This document shows positions 18,221 through 29,267 of a DNA stretch of 60,000 nucleotides, piece by piece. The DNA is taken from positions 134,001 through 194,000 of the forward strand of contig CAJNDS010002196.1 in the NCBI GenBank assembly GCA_905221605.1, in the 5' to 3' direction. The DNA is from Symbiodinium natans (Eukaryota > Sar > Dinophyceae > Suessiales > Symbiodiniaceae). Position 1 is the stretch's first letter. Every line of letters begins with the position of its first letter. The translations under genes and the position numbers were made by a program. The notes beneath the pieces were generated by a model. It did not search any database. It was not told the origin of the DNA and was given only the letters and a program-made list of their open reading frames with translations.

Positions 18221-21200
18221 AAGGCTTGTAGATCTCCAGGCCGCCGCCTTCGCTAAACACGAGCCCCACGTGGCATTGTCTCTCAGCAAACCCGGATCCC
18301 ATGGGCTTCCCATGGGGGGGGGGGCCACCTCTTCTGCACGCACTTGTGGGCGTAAGCCAGATGTTGACATTTACGGCCGCCTCCTTATGTTCACAAAGAA
18401 CCACATGAGTCGCAGAGCACGACATGGGCGCAGTCCCCCACGTCAGCATGGACTCCAACACCAGAGGACCTTGAAACGTGCTCAACTTGGCTCAAATGGC
18501 TCAGTTGTGCTGCAAAGGTTTAGGGTTTAGGGCTTAGGGTTTAGGGTTCAAGAATCACAAGACACAAGGCTGCAGAGGCTGAAGCCCAGAGTTCATGTAC
18601 TTGAAAAGCCACCACCTGTCACAGTGCGAGCGCGCGCGCATATGCCACATCGAGCTACCGATTCAACGCGGCATGCAACCCATGCTTTTGGGGAGGTCTT
18701 TATCACCCTTGTCCCGGAACTGCCATTCCCTAGAATGGTCTGAATAGGTCACAATCATGTCTCCGAATGTCTTCAACACCTGCTCGCCCGGTGAAGCAAC
18801 AATCTCGGGAAGCACCCCAGACCATGTTCATGACCACTACAGGGCGTGGTACGATCGGGAGGCACATTCTGCTCTGGATATGGAGGCCGAGTACAGGATC
18901 TCACGAAGATCACCCAAGAAAGCGGCAATGAAATTGAAATCTGGAATTCCGGCACACGATCCGGGTTTCGTGTATTTCGTTTTTGCGACGAGGTCAAGCA
19001 ACGAGGGAAGCAAAACGTGATATGGACAAAACGCAACGCCGACCTTGCCAGCGGTCGGCGGCTCAAGACGGCAGGCCTCGACGTGAAAGCAATTTCCGCG
19101 GACACTCCACAAAAACACCCTAAACCCTAAACCCTAGACCCTAGACCCTAGACCCTAAACCCTTTTGAAACCGGACTTGATGACTGCCAGCACTAAACCC
19201 TAAACCCGAAACACCACGAAGCCCCAAGATGCCATGCCCAAGCTGCTCACATTCGCTCCTGCAGCTTCTCGGCAGCACAGCGCAATAAGGGATGAACCTC
19301 GCAAACAAAAAAACAACTGGGAGCTGCTTTCTTAGGGTTTAGGGTTTAATGTTCAGGGTTTAGGGTTTTTTCCCACCCGTGTCGCAAGTTTAGGGTTTAG
19401 CGTTTAGGGGTCTTTTCTACCTGTTCGGTAACAAGAGAGGCAACAGGAGGACAGGCGCTTGGGGTCCCTTGGGACCGAGTTTACGGGATCGTGGGCTTTG
19501 CTGTCAAAGGTCACATTGACTCAGCAGCAGGCTGTCTTGAACCTAATGCGCCTGTGCGACACTCTGAGGGAGACACTCCATTTCCAAGCCACGAAGAACC
19601 CCCACCCCAGAATCCAGCAAAACGAGATCAAAAAAGCGCGCATATGTGACCATCCAAACATGTCACTATCCAGCTGCATGTCCCTTCCGAAGATAAGTCT
19701 TGCTGTGGTCTTGGCAAAGAGGTGTCACAATAGAGACAAGATACAACAAGGCGTATGCTGAAGGAACAGGATCCAAGGCTGGGAGGTGAACATGTGATTG
19801 CTGTGCTTAGAGGTGCCCAGTTGGGATGTTCCCCCCTTCTACCAACAGCTCCTTAAAGGGATTTTAGTACCCCCTACTATAATCCCTATCAAGGCCTGTC
19901 AGTTTAAGGGGTAACATCCCAAGTGCAAGGTCCGGGCGCAAGAGTTCAAGGTAAGAGCGGGGGCAAGGGACAGACATGGAAATGAACGGTTCACCTTGGG
20001 ATGTTCCCCCTTACACTAACAGTCCTTAAAGGGATCTACCCCCCCCTTTTAGTCCCCAAAAAGGACTGTTAGTATAAGGGGAACATCCCAACGTTCACCC
20101 CTAGATTTGCTGTAGCTTTCATGTGTGCCTGAAGGTTTTTTACCCTGTTTTTGCGGTGCCTGCGAGCGTCGGAACGCAATCAACAATATGACAAGGTGTG
20201 TGGAGAAGCTGATTGCAAATGGTAAGTAAGAAGTCACAAGCAAGCAAATAAAGACTTCGCAATTAAAACTATTGCGTAGGAAGTAGAGAAACTACTAGCA
20301 AAACAAGCGGCTCAGAGAACGCGTGTTGCAACGACTGCTCTTATTGGGATTTGGGCTCACAGAAGCACACTCTGCGCCAGCTGGGAGCATCACGCAGCCA
20401 TCCCAAGGAAAAGCGCCCAGGTAGCCAGGACGAAGGGTGCGAAAGCAGGTCGCCTGTCAGAATCGGAGCAGCTCGCAACTTCGACACGTTGCTGCTGGGT
20501 TTGCAGGCCTCCATAGAGTACCTCCACCTGGCTGCCAGCTGGATCACTCCCGAAAAGCATGAAGGAACAACGGTCTGCTGGTTTGAGATGTATTGCTGTC
20601 AGATTGAGCAGACGTTGGACACTTCAGGTTCACTAGGATCGTATGTTTGCCAAGCAGCAGCTCATCGAGGGCTTCAGGGCAGAAAAAGTCATCGACGATG
20701 ATCAAGCCTTTCTCAAGAAAGTCCTCTCCGGCCATCCGACAAGACTCTGCAGCACTTCTTGGGGGCTTGAATCGGTCCTTCTCAACGACTGCCCAAGAAA
20801 TCTCACGATTCAGCGGATCCTCAGGTGACTCAGACGACCGTTAGCAGCAGCATCAACAAACAGTTGTCGGCAGCTCGGCCTTGTCATCCCACACACTTTC
20901 TTGGTGAGACGCGGGACAGACCTTCAGAAGCTTTTCGGCATCTTTCAACAGTGTGCCGCCCAGGCAACCCCGAGGCGCTGACAGCTTCCAGGCGGTCCTG
21001 AGCTCATTCTCGATACCCTAAACCCTAAACCCTAAACCCTAAACCCTAAACCCCAGGCTTGGCATGCTTGGCACGTGCGCAAGGGAACTGCCAGGGCCAG
21101 CACGTAAAGCCCCTGTCGCAAGGCCTGGCGCACTTCCGGCGGGAGGTCGTTCACGTGAGCCTTGGCACTTCCTACAACCCTAAACCGGCAACACCTGAAA

Positions 21201-21352
21201 CCCTAAACCCTAAACCCTAAACCATGTCATGTGGGACCGCAGACAGCTTCGACAGCGTCGAACACCGACGTCCAAAAGAGATGACAGTTTCGAGGAGGGC
21301 GAGCGAAAGAAAGCGCGACTTTCACGGGCCTCTCGATCTCGCCCCTCTTTTC
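18221..21352 (-). CDS. 2-oxoglutarate/Fe(II)-dependent oxygenase-like protein, multi-exon
   Basis: Exons in sense order: 21245-21352, 21081-21160, 20922-20997, 20656-20819, 20509-20527 (19 bp), 20399-20453, then a gap in which at least one exon is unfound, then 18586-18615, 18442-18469, 18342-18383 and about 18221-18247. Phases agree at every junction I could join. Recognisable motifs are GLIIVDDFFCPEAL (the usual entry to this fold), RPGYLGAF, LFKYMNS, GVGVHAD with the HxD metal ligands, AAVNVNIWLTP and GGLEIYK; the distal ligand His and the Arg were not located. Function is inferred: hydroxylation of a protein or small molecule using O2 and 2-oxoglutarate. The first three exons (RPVKVALSFARPP..., LPPEVRQALRQGLYVLALAV...) are attached by phase only and could be another domain. 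Introns hold telomere-type arrays and two MITEs. Confidence 0.78.
18516..18551. repeat. Short telomere-type array in an oxygenase intron
   Basis: About five TTTAGGG/TTAGGGC units between exons 18586-18615 and 18442-18469. Confidence 0.8.
19107..19410. repeat. Telomere-type arrays in the large oxygenase intron
   Basis: CCCTAAA units with three CCCTAGA variants at 19116-19162, a short CCCTAAA tract at 19193-19208, and TTTAGGG tracts at 19332-19367 and 19389-19410. Another TTTTTTCCCACCC motif (19365-19376) follows an array, reminiscent of the 40-bp cassette at 1147. Confidence 0.85.
19821..19922. mobile_element. TTGGGATGTTCCCC foldback family, copy 1
   Basis: A 102-bp element beginning TTGGGATGTTCCCCCC and ending GGGGTAACATCCCAA, with inverted CCTTAAAGGGATTTTAGTA sub-motifs inside. 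It has the same termini as 19996-20091 and 32539-32649. It lies in an intron of the oxygenase gene and has no coding capacity. Confidence 0.85.
19996..20091. mobile_element. TTGGGATGTTCCCC foldback family, copy 2
   Basis: A 96-bp near-palindrome: the left arm TTGGGATGTTCCCCCTTACA continues through CTAACAGTCCTT, mirrored by AAGGACTGTTAGTATAAGGG and GAACATCCCAA. The flanks GTTCACC (left, 19989-19995) and CGTTCACC (right) look like a target-site duplication. It is only 73 bp from copy 1. Confidence 0.88.
21013..21223. repeat. Telomere-type arrays filling two small introns
   Basis: CCCTAAA arrays at 21013-21053 and about 21175-21223 lie in the inferred 83-bp (20998-21080) and 84-bp (21161-21244) introns of the oxygenase gene and make up roughly half of each. 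Confidence 0.75.
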
Positions 21353-21666
21353 CTTAACTTGAAGTTGGGACCTGCTGGAACCCCTTCGTGTTTACACACA
21401 CTGTTTGAAATACTATGAACTGTAGCTTGCTGTTCGGGCCTTGCTGTCACCACAGGAGGTTGCAGTGCAAGTCTTGTGGGAAAGGCTTCAGCGCGCCTTC
21501 CAGGCCATCATCAAGATCTCACCATGGCATCACCATTCAGAGCAACGAACTCCAATCAGGCTGCGTGACCCGATCTTCACATACGGAAACACAAATAGAA
21601 CGTGTTGCGCCAGGTGCAAACAAATCATTCTTCAACTGGCAAGAAGCAGGAGGCTGGGACTCTGTA

Positions 21667-21678
21667 GGGCTCGAACCC
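21667..21678 (-). promoter_or_regulatory. tRNA T-loop / Pol III B-box-like motif
   Basis: The minus strand reads GGGTTCGAGCCC inside a potential 5-bp T stem (GTGGG...CCTAC). I could not pair a matching acceptor stem or find an A box, so this is at most a tRNA or SINE remnant. Confidence 0.3.
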
Positions 21679-21857
21679 ACCACATCTCACCTCACAACAT
21701 TTCGGGATCAGCGATCGGGCATTGAGGAATCTTTCACTCGTCATGCATGTTCGTTCTGAATCAAGTCATGGGGAGTACATGGAAAAATGCCTTCTTGAAG
21801 CTTTATCATGCAAACCTGCGACTGTGATAGAACTTTGCCCAAACACGAACCAGACAA

Positions 21858-22410
21858 AGAGAGAGAGAGAGAGCGAGAGACAGAGACAGAGACAGAGACA
21901 GAGACAGAGACAGAGACAGAGACAGAGACAAAGACAGAGACCCACTGCAGACACACACACACACAGCGCGCGGACATACACATAAACACACATGCACGAT
22001 GACACGTCCGGGACCCTTATCTTTGAATCAGGGTGCACAAACACACACGCATACGTACGTACATACATACATACATACCTACATACCTACATACCTACAT
22101 ACCTACATACCTACATACCTACATACCTACATACATACATACACACATACACACATACACACATACATTACATTTACATTACATTTACATTACATTTACA
22201 TTACATTTACATTACATTTACATTACATTTACATTACATTTACATTACATTTACATTACATTTACATTACATGTACATTACATACATTACATACATTACA
22301 TTTACATTACATTTACATTACATTTACATTACATTTACATTACATTTACATTACATTTACATTACATTTACATTACATGTACATTACATACATTACATAC
22401 ATTACATACA
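21858..22410. repeat. Run of three microsatellites
   Basis: GAGA grading into AGAGAC hexamers (21858-21945), a CA tract, then ACATACCT octamers (about 22055-22140) and ACAC/ACAT, then an 11-bp ACATTACATTT array (22164-22410) interrupted twice by ACATGTACATTACATACATT blocks at about 22268-22300 and 22374-22410. The repeated interruption shows the array was itself duplicated. Confidence 0.95.
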
Positions 22411-23921
22411 CATGTCCATTGCTGTGGCGAGGTGCTCTTTGAGGTGACGCCCTGGTGGGTGGTGAGCGCTTGCTGCCTCAGGTCGCCATGTGCTCCATGT
22501 CTCAAGCCACTCCAGTTCAAACCATTCATTCAAACACAAATCGCTGCACACACACACACAGGCTCATAATCTCACTCGTACTCGCTGTAGTCCAAGCACT
22601 GGAGAAAAGTGGTCCTATACCGTGATCGATCAGCTTGCTCAGAATTGTGCCTATGCATCACTTCTTTCTTTACTTGTGACCCATTGTTGCGTTGTGGACC
22701 GCGGCTGCTATATTTCTCCCATTGATTGTTTGCTTGATTGCTCAATTCGTAGGCTAGCCACTTGAACAATTGAAAAAGTTCTGGCTCACATGATGTGATC
22801 ACAAGGATGCCAAGGGCCCGCGAGGGTCCAAGGTTCTGTAACTGCATGATCCGAATCCCGACGGTGCAGTATCTACATCGTTTCCAGAATGTAGTCAGAG
22901 TCGGGCACACGGGCCTGAATCGGAAACATATAGCTGCATGTAGCTTCTGCGTCGGAGACAGAATCGTCCTAAACCGGAGCAGAAATGTATGGACGGCCGT
23001 CTGGGCAACTTTTCCGTTTCTAAGGCACAATTCTGCAATCAGGAATTGCGAGTAATCTTGATTCCATTTTGATTGGGGGGGCCTGGCCATGAGCTTGGCA
23101 GCCAGCCAACTCGAATTGAACAGCTTGGGCAAGCACACTCGACGGAGCTTTTCCGCTGCTGGGCATCCTGACCAAGAACCATAACTTCATGAGCTCACAT
23201 CACCTGCCGAAGTATGGTTTTTGAGCCTAAGGCTGCACTAAGGCGGCCGGAAGAAACCTCATGATATCTTCTGCTTCGCCATGCACAGAGCAAGCCGGCC
23301 CCCCACAACAGTATGCATCACGCAAGATCTACAGCTCAGTGCCCATCCAAGCGCTCCACGAGGTGCACATCGTGACCTGACACACAACCGGCATCTACAG
23401 ATGCCAAGCCAAGCATCCTGAGTCTTGTGTCCAAGGGGCACAAACGAAAAGGTGCCACGTGAATGTCCTCACACTGGCGGCAGAATCTCCACCTTCTTGC
23501 GGGATGCGACCCTGCTGAACGGTCCTCCGAGTCACATCGGGCCTTGAGAGGATGCAACGTGACTCACCGCGCGGTGTATCAGAAAGACGTCGCAGACGGC
23601 CCAAGCTTCCAGCGACCTTCGCAAATGCCTCGAACGCAGAGCGATAATCTCGCAGCCTCGGCAGGCAAGCCCTGCTAGGCAATGTTTGTGACGCTAGTGC
23701 ACATGACGTATGAACCATTCGATAATTTCAAAGGCATGGCATGTAGGTCCAGCCCCAGGCCGCAGCAAAGTCTCTGCCTGTTCTCCCCCCAAAGCTGAAA
23801 GTAGCCCAAAGTAGCCCCGGCTGGCACCACCCCTGGAAGCCCACTCGGTTGCTCTGTTTAAGCTTCTCTGCGCGCGGTGCAGAAAATAATTGTGAGGAAG
23901 ACACAGTTGAGGCTTCGCCTT
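22411..23921. other. Unassigned; candidate minus-strand exons near 23.4-23.7 kb
   Basis: No gene was identified. On the minus strand, about 23578-23658 reads LRDYRSAFEAFAKVAGSLG then RLRRLSD between an AG-G acceptor and a GTGAGT donor, and 23338-23500 reads open to a stop (…VHLVERLDGH). They may be exons of a gene ending near 23.34 kb. No family recognised. Confidence 0.35.
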
Positions 23922-25850
23922 TTAGATTACAACACGGCCCAGCTCATCAAGGTCGTGCTCAGCTAGAGACAAAGCATTTTGATCTCCAGTCGCACGTGCG
24001 TGCTCATATCGCCGCATTGCGTCGACAAGCTGTTTGCCCGTGTCGCCCAGGTCTTCGTACCGTGCCTGATGCCCATCATCGCCTTCGACCATTTGCCTGA
24101 ACTTCTGCAGCCTGTCACTTGCAGACATCGGCTCCGGAATGCTTGAGGGAATCACCTTGCCACTTGAGTCAACTTGAATATCGCCAACTGCGCCTAGCTG
24201 ATCCCAAAGCTTGTTTCGCTCTGCTTTCGTTAACGTCAGAGACAACTCTCCCGCGTCCATGGACCAAATAAGATCATCCCCTCGGATGCTGTGGAAGAGT
24301 GGTCGGTCAAAAATGGTCACGCCTTTCACTTCCACGAGCAGTTGCGCGCCCCCTTTGGCCGCCTGGACCTTGATGTCCTTGCTGGTGATCCCTTCAGGCA
24401 AAGTCCACCAGCAGTAAACTTCGCCCCCTGCCTGTTCAAAGCGCGTAGGCTCACCCTTCTTGCTGGTTTGCAAACCTTTGAGCCCCTCCAGCGCTTGCAT
24501 CTGAATGCGTTGCCGTTCGGCCTCCTCCTCCGCATCGAGCTGTCTTTCAAGACTCGTACGGCGATCTGGAGGCAGAGCACTCGTCTTGGGCTTGAAGCCG
24601 CTGAAGAGTGCATCTATCTCTGCCTTGTCTGCACTTGACAAGCCCACCCGGTCTACAGCAAGCTCCGGCGCTTTCTTCTTGACGACTAGGGATGGTAGAG
24701 GCTCATCATCTGTCACTTCCTTCTTGACCTCTGGGACATGCGTATTGATGGGATCCTGGCGCCCCAAAGCACGATCCTCCAAAACCCGCTCACGGTACTC
24801 GTTCTTGACGAGCTCATAGTTTGCGGTTTCCCTTTTCCGGTGCAGTGCTTGCTGCTTCTTGCTTGCCCGAACCTCTCGGAAAAAGGTGTCCATCAGCTCC
24901 ACCTGGGCATCTGGCAAACCCATCTTGTGGTATGGTAGCTCAGAGATAGGTGTGTGCTCCTCCTTTTCACGGAGCTTGCTGTAGCCTTGGAAGGCCGCAA
25001 AGCCTTTCTTGTTGTTCACATCCTTCGCGTCAAAAGCACGTGGGATGGAGCTAAAATCAACATCGCCCTTGACAGGCTCTCGCAGCTTCTCCTTGGCGGA
25101 CTTGGCCCTGGCAGGAGGCTGGCGCTCTCCTTGAAGCTGGTCCAGGTCAGACAGTAAGCCTTTGGCCTCTTGGCTCCTGGGGTCAACCTCCAAGCACCTC
25201 AGAACCATCTCCCTAGCTTCGTCGTATCTTCGCAAGCTTTTCAAGGCCACAGCTCCCCGCAGCAAGGCCTTGTCATGCGTGGGCTTCTGCTTCAGCGCTG
25301 CCTGGCAGTCCTCCAGGGCATCGCCCCAGCGCTCGAGCCGAAGCTGTGACTCTGCCCTGTTCGCATAGAGCGTGACAGACAGCTGCAGGCTGGTGCTTGG
25401 AAGGGCGCCGGTGGCCTTCTGCAAGGTGAGCAGGGCCCGGGACCACTTGGCTGCCGCCTCCTTGTAGGAGCGTGCAGAGAACAAGGTGTTTCCCTGCTCT
25501 TTCAGAGCCGAGGCTGCCATCTCGATTGCGCTCTCGAGGGAGTCGGAGCCCTGAACTTGGGGAATCGGGGGCAGGCCGGTGAACTTCTTCCATCCGGCTG
25601 CAGGTGGCTGCAGGGCCTCCGACTGAACCGCATAGAGGGGCTTCCGGTTTTGTCCGAGGATCCAGCCATATGAGCTGTCTCCCGTCTTCTGGCTTTTGTG
25701 AGGCTCACGGGAAAGCATGCATCTCCGGTCGTTCTCAAAGACTGGCGCTTCATGCCAAACTCTGCTTGTGCGGATGTACAGGCCGTCCACATCGTCGGAA
25801 CCTGCACCACACACAACGACTGCTACGCAGCTTCCAGCGCTTGTCGCCAT
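23922..25850 (-). CDS. TPR + NudC-like CS-domain protein (co-chaperone-like), intronless
   Basis: A 642-residue protein if started at ATG 25848-25850. From the N terminus: a domain of the type GAGSDDVDGLY...W.LG, recurrent in dinoflagellate proteins; then about three TPR units (from KEQGNTLFSARSYKEAAAKW to the YDEAREM helix); a charged linker; and a CS (p23/NudC) domain beginning EVYCWWTLPEG, with the NudC-type LFHSIRGDDLIWSMDAG and LTKAERNKLW. TPR plus CS suggests a chaperone or Hsp90-linked scaffold; the client is unknown. The frame stays open upstream to 26109 with an earlier ATG at 26061-26063, but that extension lacks conserved features. It is uninterrupted by introns, unlike every other host gene here. 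Confidence 0.87.
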   Translation of the reverse strand: MATSAGSCVAVVVCGAGSDDVDGLYIRTSRVWHEAPVFENDRRCMLSREPHKSQKTGDSSYGWILGQNRKPLYAVQSEALQPPAAGWKKFTGLPPIPQVQGSDSLESAIEMAASALKEQGNTLFSARSYKEAAAKWSRALLTLQKATGALPSTSLQLSVTLYANRAESQLRLERWGDALEDCQAALKQKPTHDKALLRGAVALKSLRRYDEAREMVLRCLEVDPRSQEAKGLLSDLDQLQGERQPPARAKSAKEKLREPVKGDVDFSSIPRAFDAKDVNNKKGFAAFQGYSKLREKEEHTPISELPYHKMGLPDAQVELMDTFFREVRASKKQQALHRKRETANYELVKNEYRERVLEDRALGRQDPINTHVPEVKKEVTDDEPLPSLVVKKKAPELAVDRVGLSSADKAEIDALFSGFKPKTSALPPDRRTSLERQLDAEEEAERQRIQMQALEGLKGLQTSKKGEPTRFEQAGGEVYCWWTLPEGITSKDIKVQAAKGGAQLLVEVKGVTIFDRPLFHSIRGDDLIWSMDAGELSLTLTKAERNKLWDQLGAVGDIQVDSSGKVIPSSIPEPMSASDRLQKFRQMVEGDDGHQARYEDLGDTGKQLVDAMRRYEHARATGDQNALSLAEHDLDELGRVVI

Positions 25851-26078
25851 TGCCAGCGGCTTGTTCTCGAGCCATGCCGCTGCAGCTTGGATCTGTACAT
25901 GCATCTTTGCAATCGCAAATTCAGGCTCAGCTGCCCTTGCAGAATGCCCTTCTTGCATTTGGGAAGGCCTCCATCCGCCGAAGTGCTGGGGCTTGCCGGG
26001 TACCTGCTTGGCAAGAGTTGTAAAATCTTGCCATGTTGCTTCACAAGACTTCCCTCGCGGCATCTTAAGACAAGCCAC

Positions 26079-26479
26079 GCCCTCAGCACAATGAGATGTA
26101 CAGGCGACTCACCACGCCTGCTGCCAGGGCTTTTCTGACGACACACAGGCTTCGTCGCAGCAGCCTGGGCAAGTTGCCACAGCCAGCGCCTTGGCGAGCA
26201 CGGCATGTGCACCACGGCATGTGCACCACGGCAACTAAATTTCAAACGCTGTTCGTTCTGCAATTCCATTGCCATGCGTCGCCACCGTTAGTCTCAAGTG
26301 CCGACCCATCACGTGCCACAAGCCAGCTTCCATCAAGGGTTCGAAACCTCTCGGCACAAACTGGTCAAAGCAAACTCCAGCAAGGCTGCAAACCATGGCG
26401 CTGCAGCAACTGCTGGCAGCCTGCGCCTCGTCGCAACCGCAATGCCTGAAGTGGTACCAGAGCTTTCAATAACAATAAC

Positions 26480-26513
<34 letters not shown>

Positions 26514-28600
26514 GTAATAGTAATGATTGTGATAGTAATGGTAATTTGGCTCTTTGTTGTGCCTCCCGGGCATCCCACCTGAAGCGCCAGCCTTGCTGCC
26601 CGGCGCCTCTTTCCTCGCACGTGTGCCTTATGCAATGACTGGCGATGCCGGGCTCTGAGAGCCGGCATCTTGCCCAGCTGAAAGGAACTCTAAGTCAACA
26701 GCCGCCCACGCGAGACCCTGCAGTTTGTGTGCGCCTCTGCATGCCTGCCGTCGGCGGGGCTCTCAAACATGTACTGAGCTTGTCATGCTAACGCATTCCC
26801 TATGGTCACAAGCACAACGAACATCCCACCGAAAGCAGCAGACGCTACTGAGCTTGTGCAGAGAAGCTGTGGCACGCCGAGTTCCTCATTGGCTCAGTAC
26901 TACATCGACCCACGAAGATGCCACATTCCACGCTGCGTAACGGAATCGTATGCCGGCTTTTCTTTCTTCGCTCCTTATAGTCTGGTCATTGACGGTAACC
27001 TATCAAGCTTATCAGGAACTGCACTCAACGCTCTAACTTGAACGGAATGCAGTGGACAAGCTCACGCAGCACAACATTCAAAAGATGCAGCACATTCTTC
27101 AAGGATGTCATACTCAACCTATGATCGTGCCAATCTTGATGTGGGGGGTGTGCTGCCTCAAATTATCTGACCAGCACGCATGGCACGCCAGTGTGAGCAC
27201 GCGCAAGGAGGCCATTGTCGCAAGCACGTGCCCTACAAGAAGAACGCCGCAGATGCTTACAACAGAAGCTCTGTGGAGTGACTGAAACTCCACCGAGTCG
27301 GCTGTCAAGCCCAACTTTGTACACCCTCCTTGCCTGCTGTCACTTGCTAAACCCTCGCACTTGTACTGCGATGAAATCCACGATCGTTCTGCCTGAGAGA
27401 CGCGCATTCCGCGGAAAGGAAAGCGCACCGCAGGTTGCAGAGATGCCACGTCCTTGCCCATGCGAAGTTGAGCAATCCAAGAGGCCCAACTTCCTCGTCA
27501 GTTAGCAGCGGCTGCCGCAGCCTTAATCTCAGGAAGACCAGGGACAGATCAGCCGATCTAGCTTCTTCATGTCCAATTCCGGCCGTCGTGCGAGATTCCG
27601 AAAGATGTCTGATGCACTTGCTGCGTGCCGATGCTACCCTTGCCTGAGCATGCTTGAGAAAAACTGTATACTTGCTGCGTTGCAGGTTGCTGTTCAATGC
27701 CGTGCTGTCACACTTTACCCACCAAAAGACTGGTCATCTGCTGGGTGTTGCCTGGATACAACAAGATAGCTTTGTTTTGCTGTCGCTTTGCTGGCGCTGT
27801 TCTGCCATTCGCATCCAGCCCTCCAGATCTCAGTTAGATTCGAAACTGCAAGGTGCACAAGACAGAAAATCAAACTCCAACACGACAAAAACCACAGCTG
27901 CCAGATGAGCTGAAAGGCGTCGCATTTCTAAAGTTGCCTTCGCCCGTGCCTCCAGCGAGGTCGATAATGGCTCCCTTCGCTCGAACGAACCCGTGTGAAA
28001 TCTGTGTACAAGGCCTGAGTCGTCCTGGGCGGCGACGCGCCGTTTCCGCTTGGCCACATTGACTCTGGCCAAAGAAACAGCATCCTGAAAGAAATGATCT
28101 TGGGCTAGTTTTGAACAGAAACTGCCTGCAGAACATTGCTGAGCTCGCGTCGTCCAAACCTTAAGGCCACGTCACGCACGCAGATCACTACCATGCAAAC
28201 TTGAACAGACCTACCAATTGTCAACCGACTTTGAAAGAAAAAATGAATCTGACAACCAAGAACTGATCATGAACGCCGGCTGGTCGAGGAGAGGCTTGGA
28301 CCCCGTTCCGAAATGCTCCTCAACGCAATGCGAAACACATGAAGCAGCAACGTGTGCAGTCAGCTTGCCCTGGCTCCTCCAACAGCAGTCGGACTCGACT
28401 TTTCGCCTCCGCCACGATGCAGGACATGTTGCGTTTTCGCCACCTCGACATCCATGGCATGCCGTGCAACTAGCTTGATCTAGCTTGCTTCCACATCTCT
28501 CAAAGCTGCGAACAAACTGCCAACGCCTCAGACCTCTGCCTGGTGGACATCCAGAGTGGACGGAAACAGCGACCCCGAATATTGTAGGTGGTGCCCGTCC
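26079..28600. other. No gene recognised; AAT microsatellite
   Basis: No conserved exon was identified. An (AAT)n microsatellite lies at 26467-26522. Confidence 0.55.
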
Positions 28601-28906
28601 GGGTATGCGCCGGGTGCCCGGGTATGCGCCGGGTATGCGCCGGGTATGCGCCGGGTGCCCGGGTATGCGCCGGGTATGCGCCGGGTGCCCGGGTATGCGC
28701 CGGGTGCCCGGGCATGCGCCGGGTGCCCGGGTATGCGCCGGGTATGCGCCGGGTGCCCGGGTATGCGCCGGATATGCCCGGGTATGCGCTGGGTATGCGC
28801 CGGGTGCCCGGGTATGCGCCGGGTATGCGCCGGGTATGCGCCGGGTGCCCGGGCAGTGGGTATGCGCCGGGTGCCCGGGTATGCGCCAAGTATGCGCTGG
28901 GTGCCC
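28601..28906. repeat. Mixed 11-mer/8-mer satellite
   Basis: An array built from GGGTATGCGCC (11 bp) and GGGTGCCC (8 bp) in varying order, most often as a 19-bp A+B pair, ending in a poly-C run. Several long reading frames cross it in all phases (translating RRVPGYAPG), which marks it as satellite rather than gene. Confidence 0.96.
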
Positions 28907-28975
28907 CCCCCCCCCCTGTCTTCATTTTCACCCCCTGTAAGGGCCTACCCAGGCAATGCCTAAGCCTTTTAAGGA

Positions 28976-29078
28976 TAAAAGGGGAAAAACCTGTATGTTT
29001 TAAACTTGGGTTCTTCCAAAACCCCTTGAGGCCAATAAAGGAAAAACCTGTGTGCTTCAAACTTGGGTTCCGCACAAG
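28976..29078. repeat. Two copies of a 60-bp unit
   Basis: GGAAAAACCTGTATGTTTTA-type units at about 28980 and 29038, each followed by AACTTGGGTTC; the second copy is partial. Confidence 0.8.
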
Positions 29079-29267
29079 AAGCTATGGCCATCCTTTTCGT
29101 GGCAAAGGTCGCTGGGAGTCTGCAGATGGTCAAAACTCGTGCGTGAGGGTATCCAGGGTTCTTGCTAAGTCTACATTGCTGTAAACCTATGGTCGAGGAA
29201 TTATTTTAATTGTTTTTTGCCTTTCAACCTTTTTTTTTTTGGGGGGGGGGCCTCCCTATTGCAAGAT

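Noticed and set aside
21463-21525. A plus-strand exon (EVAVQVLWERLQRAFQAIIK)
   Set aside because: It has an AG-G acceptor, but no partner exon on the plus strand was found and it would break the one-strand pattern; left unassigned.
21640-21750. A full tRNA gene on the minus strand
   Set aside because: Only the T-arm/B-box fits; no acceptor-stem pairing or A box was found.
25862-25880. CATGGCTCGAG just upstream of the TPR-CS ATG as a relict spliced leader
   Set aside because: Too few matches and missing the T-run of the leader; chance cannot be excluded.
28500-29184. Frames rich in RRVPGYAPG
   Set aside because: 11/8-mer satellite; the same peptide appears in every phase.
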